From an uncultured beta proteobacterium (GTDB taxonomy: Bacteria > Pseudomonadota > Gammaproteobacteria > Burkholderiales > Burkholderiaceae_C), in contig CAJASG010000364.1 of the NCBI GenBank assembly GCA_903944555.1, positions 1-9,857 on the forward strand: 9,857 nt of DNA. Direction: 5' to 3'. Shown here piece by piece: positions 1 through 9,812 of this stretch. The notes below the pieces were generated by a model, which saw only the letters and a list, made by a program, of their open reading frames with translations, had not been told where the DNA came from and made no database searches. The position numbers were made by a program, and so were the translations under genes. How positions within the stretch are numbered: position 1 is the stretch's first letter; each line of letters begins with the position of its first letter.

Positions 1-309
1 CTTGAGTCGTAGAGCCCCATCGCCACAAAGGGCCCGAGCAGCAGGCAGGCTGAGACTGCCATCATGGCGTATTCAGGTTCGAACTGAAACACTGCGTCCA
101 GTACAAGTGCCATGCTCCAAAAAGGCGAGCCATAAAAAAGACTGGTGAGCGGGTGAGCGGGTGAGCGGGTGTGCCGTGAGGTCGCGCCACCCCAGTCTCA
201 GCCACGTAAAAGGCGAACTCCATGGCAACAAGACGATCTCCTTGTTTACCGCCGCTGGCGTGGGGGCTATGTAGGGCTGGTAGGATTCTTCGAGTACGGT
301 GTTTGTCAT
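1..309 (-). pseudogene. DUF2189-type integral membrane protein gene, frameshifted in an 8-bp repeat and cut by the window edge
   Basis: Translation from the ATG at 309 gives an N-terminus with the stretch LPWSSPFTWLRLGWRDL followed by AHP, typical of DUF2189 membrane proteins, whose function is not known. After HPLT the frame runs into the 8-bp repeat at 144-171 and then reads non-family sequence to a TGA at 73-75. A different frame resumes the family sequence straight after the repeat: TSLFYG, then FWSMALVLDAVFQFEPEYAM, then a hydrophobic LLLGPFVAMGLYD, still open at position 1. The encoded protein therefore appears split by repeat expansion rather than by a point mutation. The start is set by a GGAGGT ribosome site 8 nt upstream; an upstream ATG at 375 in the same frame has no such support. 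The 3' end lies outside the window. It may be a true pseudogene, a phase-variable gene, or an assembly error in the repeat. Confidence 0.75.
144..171. repeat. 8-bp tandem repeat, unit GGTGAGCG, 3.5 copies
   Basis: Three perfect units lie at 144-151, 152-159 and 160-167, followed by a half unit GGTG at 168-171. The repeat is inside the DUF2189 coding region. Because 8 is not a multiple of 3, each gain or loss shifts the frame. With three full units the N-terminal and C-terminal halves are out of frame. Removing two units, or adding one, joins them, giving for example HPLT directly followed by SLFYG. Slipped-strand mispairing is the obvious mechanism. Confidence 0.9.
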
Positions 310-471
310 TTTGAAAACCTCCATTTGGTTCGAAATTAGTCGCGCCGTTGGTCGCTGTATGGTGCGATGAATCAAGTATGCAAGTAGTGCCTTAAGAGCA
401 GCTTATGCACTTGCTGCTGTGGGGTTCGGTCTGACTTTCCGGGGCACTTTGAATCGGAGGCTTCAGAGTGA
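310..471 (-). other. Intergenic gap between the zinc-ribbon gene and the DUF2189 gene
   Basis: This 162-bp gap holds the ribosome site at 317-322 and a short stem (AGCAGC at 397-402 with GCTGCT at 413-418, 10-nt loop). The stem has no following T tract on either strand, so I do not call it a terminator. No convincing -35/-10 pair was seen. The 66-codon open frame overlapping this gap has no ribosome site or recognisable product. Confidence 0.5.
317..322 (-). promoter_or_regulatory. Shine-Dalgarno GGAGGT of the DUF2189 gene
   Basis: On the minus strand GGAGGT is followed by 8 nt and then the ATG at 309. This near-perfect ribosome binding site decides the start codon in favour of the protein beginning MTNTVLEES over the longer reading from 375. 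Confidence 0.8.
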
Positions 472-753
472 TTAATCAAAGATTTCACTAAGCCACGATT
501 TCTTTCGATGGTGTTCCTGTCCATAACCGCCATGGTGCGACGAGTGATGTTCCTGTTTGCTCGGATATCCATTTTGGGGGTAGTTGGGCTGAGGTGCTGG
601 AATCGCAGCTACGCCAGTGGTGGTTCGTTCAATCAATTTATCGAGTTCACCCCGATCAAGCCAAACGCCCCGGCACTGCGGACAGTAGTCAATTTCAACG
701 CCCTGACGTTCGGTCATCAGGAGGTTTGAGTCCGGGCAGACGGGGCATTTCAT
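472..753 (-). CDS. Small TFIIB-type zinc-ribbon protein with His-rich tail
   Basis: The 93-aa protein starts MKCPVC and carries two CxxC knuckles, Cys3/Cys6 and Cys24/Cys27, separated by 17 residues. The second sits in YCPQCRGVWLDRGELDKL. This is the pattern of the zf-TFIIB / COG3809 family of small predicted zinc-binding proteins, whose cellular role is not established. A Pro/Tyr-rich linker (about 50-64) leads to a His-rich, basic stretch (about 69-85) and a hydrophobic end WLSEIFD, a tail I recall from Burkholderiales members. The frame is open upstream to 816, but I chose 753 because AAAGGA lies 9 nt before it and the family begins with the MKCP motif. It is divergent from the lipase gene and on the same strand as the DUF2189 gene 162 bp downstream. 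It may bind Zn through the four Cys and perhaps other metals through the His tail; the latter is inference. Confidence 0.85.
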   Translation of the reverse strand: MKCPVCPDSNLLMTERQGVEIDYCPQCRGVWLDRGELDKLIERTTTGVAAIPAPQPNYPQNGYPSKQEHHSSHHGGYGQEHHRKKSWLSEIFD

Positions 754-898
754 AGAGTTCAATCCTTTGAGGTATAGCCATTGGCACAGTGTTGGAGTAG
801 CACCGTGTTTAGCCACTTGGAATGTTAGGGAGATTGTCTTAAGGGCGTCTTATTGGTCGTTGACTATGCAGTTGGCTAATACTTGGTAACCTCAGTGC
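754..898. other. Divergent intergenic region, zinc-ribbon gene / lipase gene
   Basis: This 145-bp gap must hold promoters for the two divergent genes unless they are transcribed from elsewhere. On the plus strand TTGACT (860-865) resembles a -35 box, but no -10 box lies at 16-18 bp from it; TAATAC at 877-882 is only 11 bp away. On the minus strand AAAGGA (763-768) is the ribosome site of the zinc-ribbon gene. No inverted repeat or riboswitch-like fold was recognised. Confidence 0.4.
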
Positions 899-2092
899 AT
901 GACCTCAACGCCGAAAATTCCTCTCCACCATTCTTCCAATCAAGGTGGCGCACCGCGTGTCAATCTTGCCCTGCAGGGCGGTGGCTCGCATGGCGCCTTC
1001 ACCTGGGGCGTTTTGGATGCGCTGCTGGAAGACGGCCGCATTGCCCTGGAAGGCATCAGCGGTACCAGTGCCGGGGCCATGAACGCGGTTGCATTGGCGC
1101 ATGGGTTTGCCCAAGCCAACGACAAGCTACGTGCTGACCCGCGTGAGGCTGCGCGCGAAGCACTGGCCAGTTTTTGGAACGGTATTGTGCAAATGGGCGC
1201 GCTGTCCGAGGCGCAGCGGGCGCCGTTTGAGGCGGTCTTTGGTCGGCGGGAGTCCGACAACTCACCCAGTAGCCTCTGGGCCAATGCCATGACCACGCTG
1301 TGGTCCAGCACGATGTCGCCCTACCAGAGCAATCCCTTTGACATCAACCCCTTGCGCAATTTTTTGGAGGGACAGATTGACTTTGACGGCTTGGCCCGTT
1401 TGGAGACTCTCAAGGTGTTTGTGGTGGCCACAAGGGTCTCCACCGGCAAGGCCGAGGTGTTTTCCGGCAAGCGCCTAACCGCCGACGCCGTCATGGCTTC
1501 GGCCTGTCTGCCCATGGCCTTCAAGGCGGTGGAGATTGAGGGTGACCACTACTGGGACGGCGGCTATTCGGGCAACCCCGCCATCCACCCGCTGATTTAC
1601 AACTGCACTGGGCGCGATATTGTGTTGGTGCAGATCAACCCGATTCAGCGCGACAAGTTGCCCACCACCAGTGCTGAGATTGCCGACCGTATTAACGAGG
1701 TCACGTTCAATGCCGGACTGATTGCCGAGATGCGCGCCATTGATTTTGTGAAGCGCTTGCTGGCCGAGGGCAAGCTCGACCCCGCACACTACAAAGACGT
1801 GTTGATGCACCGCATTGACGGCGGGGATGCGTTGGAGGCGTACGCGGCGTCGACCAAGACCTCGACCAGCGCAAGCCTGATCCATGAATTACGTGACCTG
1901 GGGCGGACCCATGCCCGCGAATGGCTGGTCAAGCGCTATAGCGCGTTGGGTGTGACGAGCACCGTCGACATCCATCAGGACTATCTGGACGACATGCGGG
2001 TGCCGGTGACGCCGCGCACCCCTGCCAAAGAAAGCAGGTTGAACGCAGCCACCAACGCGATACGCAATGTTTTCTCCAAACCAGCGCCTTAA
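899..2092 (+). CDS. Patatin-like phospholipase / lipid acyl hydrolase
   Basis: The 397-aa protein has the full patatin signature: an oxyanion-hole glycine loop GGGSHGAF at 27-34, the nucleophile elbow GTSAG at 55-59 with Ser57 as catalytic serine, and DGG at 220-222 giving catalytic Asp220 of the Ser-Asp dyad. The family (cPLA2/RssA-like) hydrolyses acyl esters of lipids; the substrate here cannot be read from sequence. I see no signal peptide or membrane helix, so it is probably cytosolic or peripherally membrane-bound. The C-terminal 150 residues (after about 245) are helical, charged and unassigned. The start is the first possible ATG, since an in-frame TAA lies at 887-889; no strong ribosome site precedes it. 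Its stop overlaps the stop of the convergent HD-GYP gene by 4 nt. Several enzymes of this family are bacterial effectors, but nothing nearby suggests secretion. Confidence 0.9.
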   Translation: MTSTPKIPLHHSSNQGGAPRVNLALQGGGSHGAFTWGVLDALLEDGRIALEGISGTSAGAMNAVALAHGFAQANDKLRADPREAAREALASFWNGIVQMGALSEAQRAPFEAVFGRRESDNSPSSLWANAMTTLWSSTMSPYQSNPFDINPLRNFLEGQIDFDGLARLETLKVFVVATRVSTGKAEVFSGKRLTADAVMASACLPMAFKAVEIEGDHYWDGGYSGNPAIHPLIYNCTGRDIVLVQINPIQRDKLPTTSAEIADRINEVTFNAGLIAEMRAIDFVKRLLAEGKLDPAHYKDVLMHRIDGGDALEAYAASTKTSTSASLIHELRDLGRTHAREWLVKRYSALGVTSTVDIHQDYLDDMRVPVTPRTPAKESRLNAATNAIRNVFSKPAP

Positions 2093-3170
2093 ATTGCCCC
2101 CGGCTTGGTGAAATCCAAATCGGGCAGCGCGCCATTCTCTTCGGCGTACTGCGCCATGATTTGCAGCATGTCAGGCAATGCGGCCTTGAAGGGTTGGATC
2201 AAACCGGGGTCGAAGTGCTTGCCTGCGCCGTCCTCGATCATTTGCAGTGCTGCCTCCACAGTCCACGCCTTTTTATAGGGGCGGGCGGAGGTGAGTGCAT
2301 CAAACACATCGGCAATGGCCACAATCCGGCCAAAGATTGGGATTTCTTCGCCCTTGAGCCCATGGGGATAGCCGCTGCCGTCCCACTTTTCGTGGTGCGT
2401 CATGGCCACCGAATGCGCGGCTTGTAGCAATTCGTCTTTGTGCTCGCCGATGATTCTTGCCCCCATGGCAGGGTGCTGGCGCATGACTTCCCATTCGACT
2501 TCATCAAGCTTGCCCGGTTTGAGCAGGATGTTGTCGGGGATGCCGATTTTTCCCACATCGTGCATGGGTGCCGCGTGGAAGAGGATGTCTACCAGTGCGC
2601 TGCCCATTCCCCAGGCCTGGGCCGTCAAACGCGCATAGTGGCTCATGCGGATGACGTGGTTGCCGGTTTCGTTGTCCTTGAATTCAGCGGCGCGGCCCAG
2701 TCGGCGAATGATCTGGTGGCGGGTGGTTTCCAGCTCTGCCGTGCGCAGTGCCACCAGCCGTTCCAGCTCACGGGTTTGGTCGTATAGCGCCAAGTGCGTG
2801 CGCACACGGGCCAGCACAATGGCAGGGCTGATGGGCTTGGTGATGTAGTCCACCGCGCCCAGCTCCAAGCCCTTTTTTTCGTCCTCCATCTCGTTCATGG
2901 CAGTGACGAAAATGATGGGGATGCCGTGCGTGTCGGAGTTGCGTTTCAGGCGTTGGCAAACATCGTAGCCACTGATGCCAGGCATCATGATGTCGAGCAA
3001 GATCAGATCGGGCTTTGCTTCGCCAGCCATGATCTTCAGGGCTTTCTCGCCGTTGAGGGCCACCTTGGTCTGGTAATACGGGTCCAGCACTTCGGTCAGC
3101 AGGTCGATGTTCTCGGGCGTGTCATCAACAATCAAAATTGTTTGCCTTTTGGGGCTGTGGCGGGTTGCGT

Positions 3171-3174
<4 letters not shown>
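2089..3174 (-). CDS. REC - HD-GYP response regulator, cyclic-di-GMP phosphodiesterase
   Basis: This 361-aa protein has a receiver domain (about 12-130) with acidic pair Asp17/Asp18, phosphoacceptor Asp61 in DLILLDIMMPG, Thr91 and Lys113. A short helical linker (about 132-155) leads to an HD-GYP domain (about 155-345). The metal ligands and motifs are all visible: His173, HD at 205-206 in HDVGKIGIPD, His234, HHEKWDGSGYP at 260-270, and GRIVAIADVFDAL at 282-294. RpfG-class proteins of this layout hydrolyse cyclic-di-GMP when regulated by receiver phosphorylation, so an active enzyme is expected. Its ATG overlaps the stop of the upstream hybrid kinase gene as ATGA, implying translational coupling, with AAGGAAA just upstream. 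It is the last gene of the operon and its only recognisable enzymatic output. Phosphate probably comes from the HPt or kinase cores of the two upstream products (inference). Confidence 0.93.
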
Positions 3175-7226
<4,052 letters not shown>

Positions 7227-7244
7227 CTCAAGGACTTTCCTAAA

Positions 7245-7260
7245 TTGGCTATTTGGCTAT
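7245..7260. repeat. 8-bp tandem duplication, TTGGCTAT x2, at the 3' end of the first kinase gene
   Basis: Two perfect adjacent copies of TTGGCTAT lie at 7245-7252 and 7253-7260. On the coding (minus) strand they read ATAGCCAA twice, and the second copy supplies the TAG stop of the 538-aa kinase. Deleting one copy in silico extends the frame by seven codons, from EIAK to EIANLGKSLR. The new TGA then overlaps the ATG of the hybrid kinase gene as ATGA. Confidence 0.9.
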
Positions 7261-8865
7261 CTCTGCGTACAAAGCGTACGGCAGATGGACGGTAACGGTG
7301 GTGGTTTGCAGTTCGTCAGATGTAGACATCGCAATATCGCCTTGCTGGGTTTTGGCGATAAGGTGGGCAGAGAATGTGCCCAAACCCGTGCCACCTTGTT
7401 TGCCGGAGGTGGTGAATTTCTCAAAAAACGCGCTGCGAATGTCCTCGGGCACCGAGCCATCATTGGTGATTTGAATAGCAACCTGGTCTTCGATGGGGGT
7501 CAGATCAATCTGAATCACCGTGTTGGGGCGGGCAGCTTCCATGGCGTTTTTCAAAAGGTTGTTGAACATGGAATAGCTCAGCAGGTCGTCACCCAGCACC
7601 GACATCGCGCTGCTGGCACTTGCAGGCTCACCCTGGAGCGATAAAGTCACACTGAGCTCGCGCGAACGCATCTCAGACGACATTTCTTTGACGATGCGCT
7701 GCAACAGTGGCACCAGGTCAACCGGGTTGGGGTTGAACTCATAGCTGCCTTGTTCCATTTTGTACAGGTCCAGCGACAGATGGACCATGTTCAGAACGCT
7801 GTAGGCGGACTGCTCTATGTACTTGATGATTTCCTTGTGCTCGTTGGCCAGTTTCGGGTCATCCATCAGGCTGGCCGAGAAACTGATGATGCCGGCTACC
7901 GGGTTCTTCAGGTCGTGTTGGGAAATGCGGTCCACCTCTTCGCGCAGGCGCAAGTTATCTTCCAGGACGGCATTTTTTTCGATCAGTGCAATACGGTTGC
8001 GCTTGAGCTCGGCAAAGGAGCGTCGGAGCTTTAAATGGGTGTCGATGCGCGCCTTCAGAATGGGCGGGTCGGCGGGTTTGGTCACAAAGTCCACCGCACC
8101 GACCGCAAAACCCCTGGTGACATCGGTGGCCTCACTCATGGCAGTCAAGAAGATCACAGGAATATCGGCCGTGATGGGGTTGGCCTTGATCTGGCGGCAA
8201 ACCTCAAAGCCGTCCATCTCCGGCATCATCACGTCCAGCAAAATAAGGTCCGGAATTTTCCCCTGTGCCAGAATTTTCAGTGCCCGCTCGCCACTGCTGG
8301 CCACCTTGACCTGGTACTCGTCACTCAAGAGCTCCACCATCACATCCAGGTTGTCCGGAACATCGTCCACCACCAGCAAGGATGGTTTGTTGGCGGTGTC
8401 AACCACCGGACCTTCGGGAGTCAGGCTTTTTTCACTGCGTCGTTTCAAAATAGGCGGCGCCACGCGGCTGCTCAGGGCTTGGGGTCGGGGCTGTTCGATC
8501 ACCTTTTTGATCTTCGACTCAAGGGCTCCCACGTTGAAGGGTTTGACCATGTAGCCTGAGACACCGGCCTCAATGGCGATTTGCACCTGGTGCCGTTCGG
8601 TCTCGGCAGTCATCATGAGCACAGGCAGGTTGGCGTATTGGGGGGTTTCCCGGATTTTCTTGAGCAGATCGAGCCCGGTCATCACCGGCATATTCCAGTC
8701 CGAAATAACGACATCCACCGATTGGGTTTGAAGAATGCGCCAAGCATCTGCGCCATTGACTGCGGTCAGAATGGTCTTGACCCCAATCTGGTTGAGGCTA
8801 TTGGTCAATATGCGCCGCATGCCCTCCATGTCGTCGACCACCAGAAAAACCATGCTGTAGTTCAT
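7249..8865 (-). CDS. Soluble CheY-like REC - REC - histidine kinase
   Basis: This 538-aa protein has no membrane segment or signal peptide. REC1 (about 5-124) is strongly CheY-like: Asp11/Asp12, phosphoacceptor Asp56 in ISDWNMP, Thr86, Tyr105 and Lys108 in GYMVKPF. A linker (125-160) leads to REC2 (about 161-280) with Asp167/Asp168, Asp211 in LILLDVMMPEMDG, Thr241 and Lys263. REC2 closely resembles the receiver of the HD-GYP protein encoded downstream. A coiled coil (about 283-312) joins it to the kinase core: His317 in SQHDLKNPVAG, N box FNNLLKNAMEA with Asn440, a shortened G1 (NDGSVP, 468-473) and G2 GGTGLGT (491-497). The start has GGAG 7 nt upstream. With input receivers ahead of the kinase, it probably acts as a kinase gated by phosphorylation from another kinase (inference). 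It is the first gene of the operon, 48 nt after trhO; the early stop caused by the 8-bp duplication leaves a 22-nt gap to the hybrid kinase. Confidence 0.9.
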   Translation of the reverse strand: MNYSMVFLVVDDMEGMRRILTNSLNQIGVKTILTAVNGADAWRILQTQSVDVVISDWNMPVMTGLDLLKKIRETPQYANLPVLMMTAETERHQVQIAIEAGVSGYMVKPFNVGALESKIKKVIEQPRPQALSSRVAPPILKRRSEKSLTPEGPVVDTANKPSLLVVDDVPDNLDVMVELLSDEYQVKVASSGERALKILAQGKIPDLILLDVMMPEMDGFEVCRQIKANPITADIPVIFLTAMSEATDVTRGFAVGAVDFVTKPADPPILKARIDTHLKLRRSFAELKRNRIALIEKNAVLEDNLRLREEVDRISQHDLKNPVAGIISFSASLMDDPKLANEHKEIIKYIEQSAYSVLNMVHLSLDLYKMEQGSYEFNPNPVDLVPLLQRIVKEMSSEMRSRELSVTLSLQGEPASASSAMSVLGDDLLSYSMFNNLLKNAMEAARPNTVIQIDLTPIEDQVAIQITNDGSVPEDIRSAFFEKFTTSGKQGGTGLGTFSAHLIAKTQQGDIAMSTSDELQTTTVTVHLPYALYAEIAK

Positions 8866-8913
8866 TTCGTCGCTCCGATGGCTTTAGGGTTGGCTAATCG
8901 GGCAATTCTGACA
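8866..8913 (-). other. 48-bp gap between trhO and the signalling operon
   Basis: It holds the GGAG ribosome site (minus strand, 8873-8876). I found no convincing -35/-10 pair or terminator hairpin, so read-through from trhO into the signalling genes is plausible but not shown. Confidence 0.4.
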
Positions 8914-9654
8914 CTATTCGTTGAGCACCGTGCTCAGGTGTGTATCTACCGCGCGACGCTCGTCAAACACAAAACAGCCTCCGGTGTAGTGCGCACCGTC
9001 GGTTTCTTCAAAGTACTTGAGGATGCCCCCCTCCAATTGGTAGACATGTTCCAGCCCGATTTCGCGCATCAAAATGGCGGCCTTTTCGCAACGGATGCCA
9101 CCGGTGCAAAAGCTCACCACAGTTTTATCCTGTAGCTCGGCCTTGTGGTCCAACAGGGCCTGGGGAAACTCGGTGAACTTATTCAGACGCCAGTCAATGG
9201 CCCCGTCAAAGGTGCCCTCGTCGACTTCATACGTGTTGCGGGTGTCCAACGTGACTACGGGGCGGCCGTCATCGTCCACGCCTGCTTCCAGCCAGCGCCG
9301 GACCGTGGCCGGGGTTGCGGCCGGTGCGCGCCCTGCGGCGGGGCGAATGGTGGGGTGGTCCATGCGGATGATCTCACCTTTGACCTTGACCAGCATCTTT
9401 TTGAACGGTGGCTGCTCTGACCAGCTTTCCTTGGGGGCAATGTCGGCAAAGCGGGCGTCCGTGTGCAGTTGGGCAATAAACCCACGCACGGCATCGCTTG
9501 GCCCGGCCAAAAACAGGTTTATCCCTTCTTCGGCCAGCAAAATAGTGCCTTTAAGCTCCAGCGCCAGCGCGCGGGCCAGCAGAACCTCCCGAAGCTCCGC
9601 GGCGTCGGGCAGGGGAATAAATTTGTAGGTGGAGATATTAAGGATGGTGTTCAC
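8914..9654 (-). CDS. trhO: TrhO/YceA-type tRNA uridine(34) hydroxylase, rhodanese family, short form
   Basis: The 246-aa protein has the UPF0176/TrhO layout: an N-terminal ferredoxin-like domain (about 1-95, with STYKFIPLPD and KGTILLAEEGIN), then a rhodanese domain (about 115-220) with TLDTRNTYEVDEGTFDGAI and the active loop CTGGIRCEKA, catalytic Cys183 and the family's second Cys189. A GGCFVFDERRAVD motif with Cys227 lies near the end. TrhO makes 5-hydroxyuridine at the wobble position of certain tRNAs in a prephenate-independent, oxygen-dependent way. The chain is about 100 residues shorter than E. coli YceA because the Cys-rich C-terminal extension is absent; shorter forms are known in proteobacteria. 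The start is GTG, fixed by an in-frame TAA 12 nt upstream; no clear ribosome site precedes it. It lies upstream of the signalling operon on the same strand, with no evident functional tie to it, and is divergent from dnaE. Confidence 0.92.
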   Translation of the reverse strand: MNTILNISTYKFIPLPDAAELREVLLARALALELKGTILLAEEGINLFLAGPSDAVRGFIAQLHTDARFADIAPKESWSEQPPFKKMLVKVKGEIIRMDHPTIRPAAGRAPAATPATVRRWLEAGVDDDGRPVVTLDTRNTYEVDEGTFDGAIDWRLNKFTEFPQALLDHKAELQDKTVVSFCTGGIRCEKAAILMREIGLEHVYQLEGGILKYFEETDGAHYTGGCFVFDERRAVDTHLSTVLNE

Positions 9655-9660
9655 GTCCCA

Positions 9661-9666
9661 ATTTTA
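9661..9666 (-). promoter_or_regulatory. Possible -10 box TAAAAT just before the trhO GTG
   Basis: On the minus strand TAAAAT is followed by 6 nt (TGGGAC) and then the GTG start. The spacing would put transcription start at or next to the start codon, consistent with the missing ribosome site. The upstream -35 candidate TTCAAG (18 bp away) is weak, so this is tentative. The same bases contain the in-frame TAA that bounds the gene. Confidence 0.35.
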
Positions 9667-9677
9667 GGGGAGCCCGC

Positions 9678-9756
9678 GGCACCTCTTGAAAATAGGTGCC
9701 AAATCGGCCTCTAGCCCTTACGGGATTTGCGCAAGCAGCTATCTTTTTGGTAGCAA
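9678..9756. repeat. Putative dispersed Comamonadaceae intergenic repeat with inverted-repeat structure
   Basis: The stretch contains a perfect 7-bp inverted repeat (GGCACCT at 9678-9684, AGGTGCC at 9694-9700, 9-nt spacer). It also has the palindrome TTGCGCAA at 9727-9734 and a hairpin GCTATC-TTTTT-GGTAGC at 9738-9754 with one G-U pair. The wording, a CTCTAGCCCTTA block followed by GCGCAAGCAGCTAT, matches an intergenic repeat I recall recurring across Polaromonas, Rhodoferax and Acidovorax genomes. That attribution is from memory; only one copy is in this window. It fills most of the divergent trhO/dnaE gap. Confidence 0.5.
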
Positions 9757-9799
9757 ACTGAATGGCCTGTACGGTGGGGCGTTTCATGGCGGTCAAACC

Positions 9800-9805
9800 T
9801 ACAAT
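9800..9805 (+). promoter_or_regulatory. Possible -10 box TACAAT before dnaE
   Basis: TACAAT differs from the consensus TATAAT at one base and lies 7 nt before the dnaE ATG. No purine-rich ribosome site is present between them, so a leaderless or very short-leader transcript is possible. No good -35 box is seen at 16-18 bp upstream. Confidence 0.35.
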
Positions 9806-9812
9806 ACAAGCT

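Noticed and set aside
310..375. Longer start (ATG at 375) for the DUF2189 gene
   Set aside because: The added residues lack family character, while the ATG at 309 has GGAGGT at ideal spacing.
396..418. AGCAGC/GCTGCT stem-loop as a terminator after the zinc-ribbon gene
   Set aside because: Only 6 bp, with a 10-nt loop and no T tract on either side.
372..572. 66-codon open frame on the minus strand spanning the gap and the end of the zinc-ribbon gene
   Set aside because: It overlaps a well-supported gene in another frame, has no ribosome site and no recognisable protein pattern.
781..796. TTGGCAC followed by TTGG, resembling a sigma-54 -24/-12 promoter for the lipase gene
   Set aside because: The -24 half matches well, but the essential GC of the -12 element is GA at the required spacing.
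754..816. Extra 21 N-terminal residues for the zinc-ribbon protein (start at 816)
   Set aside because: The family begins at MKCP, and AAAGGA lies 9 nt before the inner ATG; no ribosome site supports 816.
7817..8554. 245-codon plus-strand open frame opposite the soluble kinase
   Set aside because: It lies antisense to conserved receiver and kinase motifs, with Ser/Arg-rich low-information sequence and no family pattern.
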